From positions 4,367 through 68,366 of the forward strand of contig CAZRXW010000001.1 in the NCBI GenBank assembly GCA_964604195.1: a stretch of DNA of 64,000 bases. Direction: 5' to 3'. The stretch's first letter is position 1. Every line of letters begins with the position of its first letter. The translations under genes and the position numbers were made by a program. Below, in pieces: positions 44,704-53,231 of the stretch. A model generated the notes under the pieces. That model was not told the DNA's origin and did no database searches. It was given only the letters and a program-made list of their open reading frames with translations. Source of the stretch: SSEF01 sp964604195 (GTDB taxonomy: Bacteria > Patescibacteriota > Minisyncoccia > Moranbacterales > UBA1568).

Positions 44704-45513
44704 ATGCGTGATTCTCATTCACCATATAAACAGAAACTTACTGCTTTTGTGGTGATTGGAATTTTGCTGAGCTCGGTGTTTTTTCTTCCATCAAGATTCT
44801 TGGTACCGGTGCAGCAGGTAGTGGTTACTCTTACGCTTCCTTTTCAGAATTTATTTTCTTGGACTGCCTTTGAGCTTCGCGAGTGGGGGACTTTCTGGGG
44901 GTCAATTCAAAAACTGAAAGAGGAAAATGAAAAACTTCATAAGGACGTGCTTAGTCTCAAGATAGGAGCAGCAGATCGCATCCGTCTCGAAGAGGAAAAT
45001 ACTGCTTTGCGTCAAGAACTCAATCTTCCTCAGCAGTCACAGCAGAAGTTGGTGGCAGCCGAGGTCATCGGACGTGATCAGAATGGTTCCTCGGTGTTTC
45101 TTCGGATTAATCGTGGTCAGCAACAGGGTGTCAAAATGGGAATGCCAGTAGTGGTGCAAGGCAATATTCTTGTGGGACGAATTGAGACAGCTGGACCTTT
45201 TTCTTCCGAGGTTCGTCTCCTTTCACATCCAGAGAGTTTGATAGCAGCTCGTGTCGAGGGTGCCAAGACAGAGGCAGTAGTCAAAGGTGATCATGGCACT
45301 GGACTTTTACTTGATCTCGCTCGTCCAAATGAAAAAATCGAGACAGGAGCGACAGTGATGACGGCTGGTATGAGTGATGGATTGCCGGGTGGCCTTTTGA
45401 TCGGAACGGTTGAAACAGTGCAGCTTTCAGGTGATCAGTTATTTCAGCAGGCTGTCATTATTCCGCCGGTGCGAGCAGATCTTTTACGTTTCCTGAGTAT
45501 TATTATTGAGTAG
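44704..45513 (+). CDS. mreC: Rod shape-determining protein MreC
   Basis: This 269-aa protein has an N-terminal membrane helix (about 12-28), a coiled coil (about 65-100, KLKEENEKLHKDVLSLKIG) and the external beta-domain with VNRGQQQGVKMGMPVV-like features (RINRGQQQGVKMGMPVV) and LLSHPESLIAARVEG. It links MreB to the PBP2 encoded two genes later. Confidence 0.95.
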   Translation: MRDSHSPYKQKLTAFVVIGILLSSVFFLPSRFLVPVQQVVVTLTLPFQNLFSWTAFELREWGTFWGSIQKLKEENEKLHKDVLSLKIGAADRIRLEEENTALRQELNLPQQSQQKLVAAEVIGRDQNGSSVFLRINRGQQQGVKMGMPVVVQGNILVGRIETAGPFSSEVRLLSHPESLIAARVEGAKTEAVVKGDHGTGLLLDLARPNEKIETGATVMTAGMSDGLPGGLLIGTVETVQLSGDQLFQQAVIIPPVRADLLRFLSIIIE

Positions 45514-45530
45514 TAGCCTGATAATTATTT

Positions 45531-46025
45531 ATGCGTTTTTTCGGCTGGTTTGGTTCACTGACACTTTTTTGGATTTTGATGGAGCTCTCTTTCTTTGAGA
45601 TGCTTTTTCCAACAGTCAAAGCGCCACTTATCCTGATAGCCTTGGTGTTGGCACTTTCGGTTATGTTAGAGCAGAGAATTGCTTTTTGGTGGGCTATTGG
45701 GGCGGTCTCACTTTTTGATATCCTTCGTTCTGGTGGATTGACTTTGCTTGCACCCTTTTTTACTTGTGTGGCCTATGGTGCATATTTTCTTTCTCAAAGA
45801 CTTCTCTTTGCTCGTGAACATACGAATCGTTTTCTTCTCTCACTACTTGTAGTTGGAATAACCGTTGTCTACGAGACAGTGTTTCCATTGTTTTCATGGC
45901 CGAGTTTCATTGATCTCATTCTTGTGGTCCCGATCTGGTTTGTGGTTTCATGGTCTGTCGAGAGGCTCCAAACCTGGGTTATAGCAACATCGTTTTCTGA
46001 ATTTAGAGGCATGCGTCATTCGTAA
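45531..46025 (+). CDS. mreD: MreD-like membrane protein
   Basis: This 164-aa protein has five predicted membrane segments and no large loops, as expected for MreD. Sequence conservation in this family is low, so the assignment relies mainly on its place between mreC and the PBP2 gene. It starts 17 bases after mreC. Confidence 0.75.
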   Translation: MRFFGWFGSLTLFWILMELSFFEMLFPTVKAPLILIALVLALSVMLEQRIAFWWAIGAVSLFDILRSGGLTLLAPFFTCVAYGAYFLSQRLLFAREHTNRFLLSLLVVGITVVYETVFPLFSWPSFIDLILVVPIWFVVSWSVERLQTWVIATSFSEFRGMRHS

Positions 46026-46039
46026 ATTACCACTCTTGT

Positions 46040-47941
46040 ATGATGCTGTTTTCAAAAAAATCAACGATAGCTACTTCCCACGAAATTGACGATGCTGTAC
46101 TTACTCTTACTGAGAAAGACACAGCTCGGCTTGAGTGGCCTCTTGATCGGCGACGGAGCACGTATTTTTTTGTTTTGGGAGTTTTGCTTCTCGGCGTGTT
46201 TGCTGGCCGTTTAGCGTATCTCAATTTGATTCGGGGAGGAGAGTATCAAACGATGGCACAGAGGAATAGCTTGCGCTCCTTGGTGTTGGTCGCACCACGA
46301 GGTATTATTTATGATCGATTTGGTGAACCACTCGTTCAGAATGAACCAAGCTTAGATGCAGTTATTGTTCCCAATGATCTTCCTCAGGATGCTACTCAGC
46401 GCAGCCAAGTGCTTGAGAGAGCAAAGGCCTTTTTTGAGCCAGAAACAGAATTGTGGGAATCTTTGGTGAAAAGATTGGAGGCCAAGAGCTTGCAACCAGT
46501 CCTTGTCCGCTCACATGTTGAACAGGGCTTGATTGTTAAATTTCTTACTGAACGAAAACAATTTCCTGGAGTTGTACTTATGAAAAGTGCAGAGCGGGAA
46601 TATATTGATGGGAAAATTTTTTCTCATCTGCTCGGGTATGAGGGGAAAATACGTCCAGAAGAATATGCAGCGCTTAAGGATGAAGGATACCTGATGACTG
46701 ATGCTATTGGTAAGCAGGGGGTGGAACGTAGTTATGAGTCAGATCTTCGTGGAGTTCATGGCAAACAACTTATTGAGGTTGATGCTCTTGGTGAAGTGAA
46801 AAAAGAGCTTGGTATGGTATCACCCCAAAAAGGAAATGATTTATTTCTGACGATTGATGCTGATTTACAGCGGGAGGCTTATCGGATAATGGAAGATTCA
46901 CTCGGAAAAGCAAATCTCAGAAAAGGAGCCTTAATTGCACTTGATCCGCGCTCAGGAGCTGTTAGGACATTAGTGAGTTTCCCGAGCTATGATAATAATT
47001 TATTTTCTGGTGGTATTTCTAGTGCTGCTTACGGTGAGCTTGCCAATAACCCTGATAAACCACTGTTTAATCGCTCTATCGCTGGTGAGTATCCGCCAGG
47101 ATCAATGATTAAACCAATCCTCGCTGGTGCGGCCTTAGCGGAAGGGATTGTTTCTCCTGAAACGAGTATTGAGAGCCGTGGTGGTATCCGGGTAGGCAGG
47201 TTTTTCTTTGGTGACTGGAAAGCCCATGGATTCACTGATCTGAGGCGGGCTATTGCCGTATCAAGTGACGTATATTTTTATTCAATTGGTGGCGGTTATG
47301 GCAATATTTCAGGGCTTGGCATTGATCGTATGAGACAGTATGAAGAGCGTTTTGGGTGGGGGGGGAAAACAGGTATTGATCTCCCCGGCGAGCAAGACGG
47401 TTTTCTCCCTACTCCGAAATGGAAGGAAGATCGTTTTGGAGAACGTTGGTATATTGGTGATGATTATAACTCGTCGATCGGTCAGGGGTATGTAACAGCT
47501 ACACCGCTGCAGGTGGTCAACGCTACAGCAGCTATTGCTAATGGCGGAGTATTGTATCAACCCCGGGTGGTTGAAGCTGTTCAGTCTGGTGGTGAGCAGT
47601 TAAAAAAGACTTCTATTATCACGAATGAAAAAATTCTCTCTTCGGATATTTTGCGGATTGTTCGAGAAGGGATGCGAGAAACAGTTACAGAAGGAACAGC
47701 TCAGTCGCTGAATGATTTACCGGTAGCGGTGGCTGGGAAGACGGGGACAGCTCAGTTTGGCGGAGAGAAGCAGACGCATGGTTGGTTTACTTCTTTTGCT
47801 CCCTACGAAGATCCAGAGCTAGCGGTGGTGGTCTTGGTGGAAGACCAGCCAGAGGAGTCGACATACCATGCTGTCCCAATTACCAGAGCTCTCTATCAGT
47901 GGTACTTTGAAAACCGAAAAAATGGCCAAAATAAGCCATAA
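46040..47941 (+). CDS. mrdA: Penicillin-binding protein 2 (elongasome transpeptidase)
   Basis: This 633-aa class B PBP has a membrane anchor (about 36-58), the dimerisation domain with RGIIYDRFGEPLVQNEPS, and a transpeptidase domain with SxxK in PPGSMIKPILAG, SxN as SSD in AVSSDVYFYSIG and KTG in VAGKTGTAQFGG. It crosslinks peptidoglycan during elongation, completing the mreBCD-PBP2 shape operon. The cognate RodA is not in the window. Confidence 0.95.
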   Translation: MMLFSKKSTIATSHEIDDAVLTLTEKDTARLEWPLDRRRSTYFFVLGVLLLGVFAGRLAYLNLIRGGEYQTMAQRNSLRSLVLVAPRGIIYDRFGEPLVQNEPSLDAVIVPNDLPQDATQRSQVLERAKAFFEPETELWESLVKRLEAKSLQPVLVRSHVEQGLIVKFLTERKQFPGVVLMKSAEREYIDGKIFSHLLGYEGKIRPEEYAALKDEGYLMTDAIGKQGVERSYESDLRGVHGKQLIEVDALGEVKKELGMVSPQKGNDLFLTIDADLQREAYRIMEDSLGKANLRKGALIALDPRSGAVRTLVSFPSYDNNLFSGGISSAAYGELANNPDKPLFNRSIAGEYPPGSMIKPILAGAALAEGIVSPETSIESRGGIRVGRFFFGDWKAHGFTDLRRAIAVSSDVYFYSIGGGYGNISGLGIDRMRQYEERFGWGGKTGIDLPGEQDGFLPTPKWKEDRFGERWYIGDDYNSSIGQGYVTATPLQVVNATAAIANGGVLYQPRVVEAVQSGGEQLKKTSIITNEKILSSDILRIVREGMRETVTEGTAQSLNDLPVAVAGKTGTAQFGGEKQTHGWFTSFAPYEDPELAVVVLVEDQPEESTYHAVPITRALYQWYFENRKNGQNKP

Positions 47942-47950
47942 ATGTGAGCC

Positions 47951-47979
47951 TTGACACTCGCTCGGGGGTCTTGTATGAT
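47951..47979 (+). promoter_or_regulatory. Promoter of greA
   Basis: TTGACA (47951-47956), a 17-base spacer and TATGAT (47974-47979). The leader to the ATG at 48063 would be about 75 bases, longer than usual here. Confidence 0.75.
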
Positions 47980-48062
47980 GGGTGGCATCGTGTATCAAAG
48001 TTTTGCTAAGGGCAGCAAAATATCTAAAACACAATCGTACTAAGTTGATAATTCTATCTGTC

Positions 48063-48518
48063 ATGTCAAAAGTATTTACCGAAGAGGGTTTGAAGAAACT
48101 CGTGACTGAACTCGAGGAGCGAAAATCAGTGGTTCGTCAGGAAATTGCTGAGGCTATCAAGGAGGCCAAGGAACAGGGTGATCTTTCAGAAAATGCTGAA
48201 TATAGTGAAGCTAAGCGTCGACAGAATGAAAACGAGATGCGTATTGCCGAGCTTGAGGCTGAACTCAAAGAGTCAGTGGTGGCTGCTCCTGTAAAAAAAT
48301 CTTCAACAGTACAAGTAGGTTCTAAATTAACTGTGAAGGTGCAGGGAAAGGAAGTGAACTTTGAAATTGTTGGTTCCAATGAGGTTGATCCAAGCAAGGG
48401 ACTTATCTCGAGCGAGTCGCCTCTCGGTAAAGAGTTCATGGGTAAAGGGAAAGGTGATACGGTGACCCTCAATGCTCCTGCTGGTACCGTAAAGTATGAG
48501 ATTCTTGCAGTAAAATAA
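48063..48518 (+). CDS. greA: Transcription elongation factor GreA
   Basis: This 151-aa factor rescues backtracked RNA polymerase by stimulating transcript cleavage. The N-terminal coiled coil has the acidic tip GDLSENAEYSEAKRRQ with its Asp and Glu, and the C-terminal FKBP-like domain ends GKGKGDTVTLNAPAGTVKYEI. The start at 48063 fits the family; the upstream extension is leader. Confidence 0.96.
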   Translation: MSKVFTEEGLKKLVTELEERKSVVRQEIAEAIKEAKEQGDLSENAEYSEAKRRQNENEMRIAELEAELKESVVAAPVKKSSTVQVGSKLTVKVQGKEVNFEIVGSNEVDPSKGLISSESPLGKEFMGKGKGDTVTLNAPAGTVKYEILAVK

Positions 48519-48522
48519 GAAA

Positions 48523-48551
48523 GCAGCCGGGGCAACCCGGTTTTCTTTTTT
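48523..48551 (+). terminator. Intrinsic terminator after greA
   Basis: CCGGG-GCAA-CCCGG with a GNRA-like tetraloop, followed by TTTTCTTTTTT. Confidence 0.85.
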
Positions 48552-48574
48552 GATGCACTAGAGAGAGTTTTTGC

Positions 48575-48603
48575 TTGCAGGAGCGCTCAAAAACCGATAG
48601 AGT
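48575..48603 (+). promoter_or_regulatory. Putative promoter of lysS
   Basis: TTGCAG (48575-48580), a 17-base spacer and TAGAGT (48598-48603) precede the ATG at 48626. Confidence 0.45.
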
Positions 48604-48625
48604 GATGACATATATATTTGGATCT

Positions 48626-50119
48626 ATGCGTGAAGATATTCTTGAAACGAAACGTGAAAAGCTGACCAAACTGATAGAGGCTCGTGGCACGGCGTATCCT
48701 GAAAAGGCTGAACGTACTCATGAAGTGAGTCAGCTGCTGGATCAGTTTGATGCCCTCAATGGCACTGAAGAAAAAGTATCCATAGTTGGGCGAGTACGAT
48801 CACTTCGAGTAATGGGCAAGATCGCTTTTGCTCATATTGAAGATGGGACGGGCAAGATGCAGGGATTTTTTTCTGAAGAAATGCTCGCACCTGTTGAGAT
48901 GCCGAGTGATAAAAGTTCTTTTGCGCTTTTTAAAGAAACAGTTGAAATTGGAGATTTTCTTTCTATTACCGGAACAGTTTTTGAAACGAATCAAAAGGAA
49001 AAAAGTATTCGGGTAGAGACATGGCAGATGCTTTCCAAATCTCTCTTGCCACTTCCGGCTGAATTTTATGGACTCAAGGACGAAGAGCAGCTTCTTCGGA
49101 GGCGCTATCTTGATCTCGTCATGAATTCCGAAACTCGTGAACTGTTCCGAAAGAAAAATAAATTTTGGCAGACGGTGCGGCAGTATCTCTCAAAGGAAGA
49201 CTTTCTTGAAGTGCAAACCCCGGTTCTCGAACATATCCCCGGTGGAGCTGAGGCTGAACCATTTGTGACGCATCACAATGCTCTCAATCAGGATTTCTAT
49301 CTACGTATTTCGCTGGAGCTTCCGCTGAAGAGGTTACTGGTTGGCGGATATGAACGGGTGTTTGAAATTGGTCGGGTATTCCGCAATGAGGGTATCGATC
49401 GAGAGCATCTTCAGGAGTTTGATCACATGGAGTTTTATTGCGCCTATACTGATTTTGAAACTGGCTGTGCCATGGTTGAAGATCTCTATCGAGAGGTCGT
49501 ACGTTCAGTGGCAGGCGAGGCGCTGGTAACTACTTTTGAGGGAGAAACAATCAATTGGAGCAAGCCCTTTCCTCGAGTTGATTATTTTACCGAGTTCAAG
49601 CTCGAAACGGGTATTGATCTTTCCGGTGAAGTAACCGTCGAAATGCTCCGAGCTAAAGCTGATAAGCTTCATATCAAGTACGAACTGAATGCTGGGAAGG
49701 GACGACTTATTGATACGATTTATAAGAAAACAGTACGACAGAAACTTATCCAACCCTGCATTCTTGTGGGTCATCCGGTGGAGGTGTCGCCCCTGGCCAA
49801 GCTTGATCCTAAGAATTCTCGTCGGACGCTTCGGATGCAGCCGATTGCCGGGAAGAGCGAACTGGGGAACGGATTTGCCGAACTTAATGATCCGATTGAC
49901 CAGCGAGCTCGGTTTGAGGCACAGATGAAACTTCGTGAAGCAGGCGATCATGAGGCACAGATGATTGATGAAGATTTTCTGGAGGCACTTGAATATGGTA
50001 TGCCACCTGCTTTTGGTTTTGGCATGAGTGAGCGACTCTTTGCGATTCTTATGGATCGTTCTATCCGTGAGACAGTCATTTTCCCGCCGATGAAGAGCTT
50101 GTCAGGGGAGGGAAAGTAG
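48626..50119 (+). CDS. lysS: Lysyl-tRNA synthetase, class II
   Basis: This 497-aa enzyme charges tRNA-Lys. An OB-fold domain (about 50-150, VSIVGRVRSLRVMGKIAFAHIEDG) is followed by a class II core with motif 2 FRNEGIDREHLQEFDHMEFY and motif 3 GFGMSERLFAILMD. The tail PPMKSL resembles the usual FPLLRP end with substitutions. The ATG at 48626 is the natural start. tRNA-Val follows 17 bases after the stop. Confidence 0.95.
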   Translation: MREDILETKREKLTKLIEARGTAYPEKAERTHEVSQLLDQFDALNGTEEKVSIVGRVRSLRVMGKIAFAHIEDGTGKMQGFFSEEMLAPVEMPSDKSSFALFKETVEIGDFLSITGTVFETNQKEKSIRVETWQMLSKSLLPLPAEFYGLKDEEQLLRRRYLDLVMNSETRELFRKKNKFWQTVRQYLSKEDFLEVQTPVLEHIPGGAEAEPFVTHHNALNQDFYLRISLELPLKRLLVGGYERVFEIGRVFRNEGIDREHLQEFDHMEFYCAYTDFETGCAMVEDLYREVVRSVAGEALVTTFEGETINWSKPFPRVDYFTEFKLETGIDLSGEVTVEMLRAKADKLHIKYELNAGKGRLIDTIYKKTVRQKLIQPCILVGHPVEVSPLAKLDPKNSRRTLRMQPIAGKSELGNGFAELNDPIDQRARFEAQMKLREAGDHEAQMIDEDFLEALEYGMPPAFGFGMSERLFAILMDRSIRETVIFPPMKSLSGEGK

Positions 50120-50136
50120 GATACAACGGGAAAGTA

Positions 50137-50210
50137 GGTCGCATAGTTCAGTTGGTTAGAACGTTCGATTCACATTCGAAAGGTCCCTGGTTCGAGTCCA
50201 GGTGCGACCA
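50137..50210 (+). tRNA. tRNA-Val (anticodon CAC)
   Basis: The acceptor GGTCGCA pairs with TGCGACC, the D-arm is GTTC/GAAC, the anticodon stem TTCGA/TCGAA has the loop TTCACAT, and the T-arm CCTGG/CCAGG has the loop TTCGAGT. The anticodon CAC reads GUG. The discriminator is A and the CCA end is not encoded (CAA follows). Confidence 0.95.
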
Positions 50211-50222
50211 CAACAGTCTAAC

Positions 50223-50288
50223 GGGGCAGGCATTGCAGGGGTCGGTGGTTCCCTGCCCGCCTCTGGAGGGGAGTCCAGGTGCGACCAC
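50223..50288 (+). repeat. Partial copy of the tRNA-Val 3' end behind a hairpin
   Basis: GAGTCCAGGTGCGACCAC occurs in the tRNA (50194-50211) and again at 50271-50288. Before the copy, GGGCAGG (50224-50230) can pair with CCTGCCC (50252-50258), and a GC-rich CTCTGGAGGGG segment precedes the repeated part. The copy lacks the 5' half of a tRNA. Origin unknown; compare 56061-56122. Confidence 0.6.
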
Positions 50289-50352
50289 TAGATTTTTAGA
50301 GTAAGTACTGAGAAGTGGTACCCCTTGCTGTTTGGGCGTGTGGCCCACTTAT

Positions 50353-50381
50353 TGTTTTTACAACCAATTTTTCAGTATTAT
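50353..50381 (+). promoter_or_regulatory. Promoter of the ABC exporter gene
   Basis: TTGTTT, an 18-base spacer and TATTAT (50376-50381) lie so close to the ATG (50387) that transcription should start at or next to it, giving a leaderless mRNA. Confidence 0.5.
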
Positions 50382-50386
50382 TTTTT

Positions 50387-52705
50387 ATGAAGGAGCAGAT
50401 ACTTCCTCCATCTTCCTCTCCAGAGAGTGTTTCCAAAAAACAAGAGCTCACCACGAGTCGAGAAGAGCTCATGGCTGATAAGTTAGGACATTATCAGGCG
50501 CTGAAGACATCAGTACAGGAGATATTTGGGACTGTAGAGATTCCTGAAAGTATTCGGGATAAAGTGCTTGGGCTTCGCCAGGAGATCAAACAGGCGATTT
50601 CGGAATCAGAGTATCTGGATACGTTTGACGCTCGTATTGAAAAAGAAATTGCTGGACTTACGGAGGTGATATTGGCCTATCAAGTCCCTCAAGGGAATAT
50701 TATGGGTTTGGATGAGCGTGCAGTGCAGAAAGAAGCTTTGATTGATTCTCTGCGACTGTATCTTGATTCCTATCGTCTTGCACATAATGCTGCTCACTTT
50801 CGAAAGAATGTGGCAGATCTTCAAGATGATATCCTCAAGGAGCATCAGGCGAGAAGTTTAAACTTTTATGCAGAGGATGAGAAACAATCCGTGTTAGCTG
50901 ACCGTGTATTCAAAAAGTACGAAACTGCTGGATTTACCAAGGAGGAAATTGCTGAACTCGTGGCGACGTGCCATCTTGAGCGATTGGATGCATTAGAAAT
51001 TCAAGATCTAAAAATTATTGAGAAAATTGGCAGCATTTTTTCTCGTTTCATGGGTGGTGACAAGACCCGCTATGTTGGTCTCTCGGCGGCTCTGATGGTG
51101 CCGGCTGTGATTGAGGGTTATGCTCCCTCTGTTCTCGCAGATGCTTTTCGAGAGAATAGTATTGATTTGACGCAGGTAGGCTTGTTTGCCCTCCTGACTT
51201 CGGTGGCGGCTGGTGGATCAGCCTTTCTTCAAAAGCGATTCAAAGAATTTCTTGATAAAAATTTTGCTAAAGAAGATGGTTTTGGCCAGTACATCGCCGA
51301 AGGGGTAGCTGAATTTCCTGGGACGGAAATTGGTACTTTTGGTGCCGAGAAAATAAAGCGTCGGTTGGCAGAGTCCAAATCAAGTTATGAACGTATATTA
51401 CGAAAAATAAGTTTTGATATTGTTCCAGCCGCTGTGACCTTGGCCACGAGTGCTGCGGTTTTGTATCAGCGTAGCCCTGCACTCGCTGCTGGTACAGTGG
51501 TGGGGACAGGCATGATGATGGCCGTCGATCATTATGTTCATAAAAAAGGGAAATTTTGGGATAAGCGTCGGCGAGCCAAGGAAGAAGCGGAGCAGGTAAG
51601 TGAAAAAATGAGCGAGTTGCTCAATGCTCATATGGAGGTGATCCTCTCTGGAGAAAAAGATCGTTTTGCTGCGGATATGGAGGATCTTCTCGCAAAAGAA
51701 CGCGTGGCGCTCTCTGATAAGACTTTTATGGACGTGGTTCGTGACAGGGTCGGGGAAATAACGCAAATGGTTAATTTTGTTATCGCTGCCATGGCGGCCT
51801 ATATTGCTGGTGGCACTTCCGATAAGTTTATCGCAGCACTGATGTATTCGGGCCGGTTTCATGAAGGGATAGCCATGATGCTGAGCGCCAAACAGGATCT
51901 ATTAGATTCACTTCGTGACATCGTCCAAATGGAGGTCATGTTTAATGGGTATGCTGCCGAGGAGAAAGAGAAAGATCGAGTGGGCATGAGTTCACTCGAG
52001 CATCAAGATATCCTCCTTTCAGGTGTTGGGGTAACCTTTGGCGAGAAACAGATTCTTGATTCTATCGATGTGACTATCCCCAGCGGCTCGTTTGTTTCTC
52101 TTGAGGGTATATCGGGATCGGGAAAAACAACACTACTGAAAGTATTGGCGGGGTATTATCGACCAACCGCGGGCGAAGTGACTCTTGGTGGACAAAACAT
52201 GGAAAATCTGAAAAAGAGTGGTCCAGACTCTGTTTATAGTAAAATAGCGTATCTTTCGCAATTTCCTTACATAGTGGAGGGTGATGTTCGATCAAATCTC
52301 ACTTTTGGAATTCAGGGTGACGTGAGTGATGATGAGATTCAGGAGGTGTTACAACAGGTGGGGTTAAGCGCTCGATTTTCCAATCTGAGAGAAAAACTTG
52401 TTGGAGGACGAGGTGATATGGGAACTGCTTCTGGCGGTGAAACTTCTCGTATTGGACTAGCAAGGACCCTACTCAAGATGCGAAAAAATGGAGCCAAGAT
52501 TGTATTTTTGGATGAACCAACCGCTTCAGTTGATGAAAAAACAGCTACGGAAATAGCCAAGATTCTTAATGAGGAGAAAAAAAGAGACCACGGAGTAACC
52601 TTTATTGTTATTAGTCACGATAAACATTTTCGTGAACAACTTGAGACGACGCAGATAGTCCAGCTTGGACATGGAAAACTTATGGAGGATAGTCCTGCGG
52701 CCTAA
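50387..52705 (+). CDS. ABC exporter half-transporter with long N-terminal extension
   Basis: This 772-aa protein joins a soluble helical N-terminal region (about 1-215), a membrane part with about six helices (about 225-530) and a C-terminal ATPase. The ATPase has Walker A GISGSGKTT, signature ASGGETSRIGLART, Walker B KIVFLDEPTAS and switch His in VISHDKH. The fused membrane-ATPase order is that of type IV exporters, which act as dimers. The N-terminal extension is unusual and contains many Glu/Lys-rich helices. Substrate unknown. Confidence 0.85.
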   Translation: MKEQILPPSSSPESVSKKQELTTSREELMADKLGHYQALKTSVQEIFGTVEIPESIRDKVLGLRQEIKQAISESEYLDTFDARIEKEIAGLTEVILAYQVPQGNIMGLDERAVQKEALIDSLRLYLDSYRLAHNAAHFRKNVADLQDDILKEHQARSLNFYAEDEKQSVLADRVFKKYETAGFTKEEIAELVATCHLERLDALEIQDLKIIEKIGSIFSRFMGGDKTRYVGLSAALMVPAVIEGYAPSVLADAFRENSIDLTQVGLFALLTSVAAGGSAFLQKRFKEFLDKNFAKEDGFGQYIAEGVAEFPGTEIGTFGAEKIKRRLAESKSSYERILRKISFDIVPAAVTLATSAAVLYQRSPALAAGTVVGTGMMMAVDHYVHKKGKFWDKRRRAKEEAEQVSEKMSELLNAHMEVILSGEKDRFAADMEDLLAKERVALSDKTFMDVVRDRVGEITQMVNFVIAAMAAYIAGGTSDKFIAALMYSGRFHEGIAMMLSAKQDLLDSLRDIVQMEVMFNGYAAEEKEKDRVGMSSLEHQDILLSGVGVTFGEKQILDSIDVTIPSGSFVSLEGISGSGKTTLLKVLAGYYRPTAGEVTLGGQNMENLKKSGPDSVYSKIAYLSQFPYIVEGDVRSNLTFGIQGDVSDDEIQEVLQQVGLSARFSNLREKLVGGRGDMGTASGGETSRIGLARTLLKMRKNGAKIVFLDEPTASVDEKTATEIAKILNEEKKRDHGVTFIVISHDKHFREQLETTQIVQLGHGKLMEDSPAA

Positions 52706-52736
52706 ATTTTGTGTATAGGCAGAAATACATGGGAGT

Positions 52737-53081
52737 ATGAAAATCGTCTTTTTGGCTGGGCCGTACCGCGGCCGTGGCGAACCCGGGGAAATCGAGCGCA
52801 ATATCGCGCAGTCGGCCAAATTTCAGGCGGCACTGGCGCATGCGGAAATGGTCGCGTATAGTCCCAATATTCATGATGCTCATTGGGAGACCCTCAATGG
52901 CGGGAGTGAAGCGGCTGCCAAAACATTGCGTGCTTTTACCGAATGGGTGTTTGCAGAATGTGTGACAGCATTGGCGGTTATGCCTGGTTGGGAGACCTCG
53001 ACTGGCACCCAAAAAGAAATTGCGTCTGCTCGAGAGCGAGGTATCCCGATTTTTTTTTCCTCCAGAATCCAGATGATCTGA
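52737..53081 (+). CDS. DUF4406 / nucleoside 2-deoxyribosyltransferase-like protein
   Basis: This 114-aa frame encodes a Rossmann-like fold with IVFLAGPYRGRG at the start, SPNIHDAHWETLNGG and GWETSTGTQKEIASARERGIPIFF. The last motif is typical of the nucleoside 2-deoxyribosyltransferase superfamily, where a Glu acts as nucleophile. The frame ends soon after a T9 run (53050-53058). With one additional T it would continue to 53109 with a sensible end, including NPDDLTELLAWYQS. The gene is GC-rich like its Rieske neighbour. The true C-terminus is uncertain. Confidence 0.7.
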   Translation: MKIVFLAGPYRGRGEPGEIERNIAQSAKFQAALAHAEMVAYSPNIHDAHWETLNGGSEAAAKTLRAFTEWVFAECVTALAVMPGWETSTGTQKEIASARERGIPIFFSSRIQMI

Positions 53082-53121
53082 CTGAACTTTTGGCTTGGTA
53101 TCAATCGTAGGTATCAAATAG

Positions 53122-53150
53122 TTGCCCCGCACTCCTTTTCATGGTATGAA
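53122..53150 (+). promoter_or_regulatory. Possible promoter of the Rieske gene
   Basis: TTGCCC, a 17-base spacer and TATGAA precede the gene by 81 bases. The same stretch can form a CTTTCAT/ATGAAAG-type hairpin, so the assignment is tentative. Confidence 0.3.
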
Positions 53151-53231
53151 AGAGGGGCTCTTTGACAATTCCGATGACAATAAAGTCAAGGAAAAAATCT
53201 TCCACAACCCATTACATGATGGAGGTCAGCG

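Noticed and set aside
53125..53160. Resemblance of CCCCGCACTCCTTTT to the GIY-YIG inverted-repeat arm
   Set aside because: The match needs a two-base insertion, has no partner arm and may just be a hairpin of the local leader.
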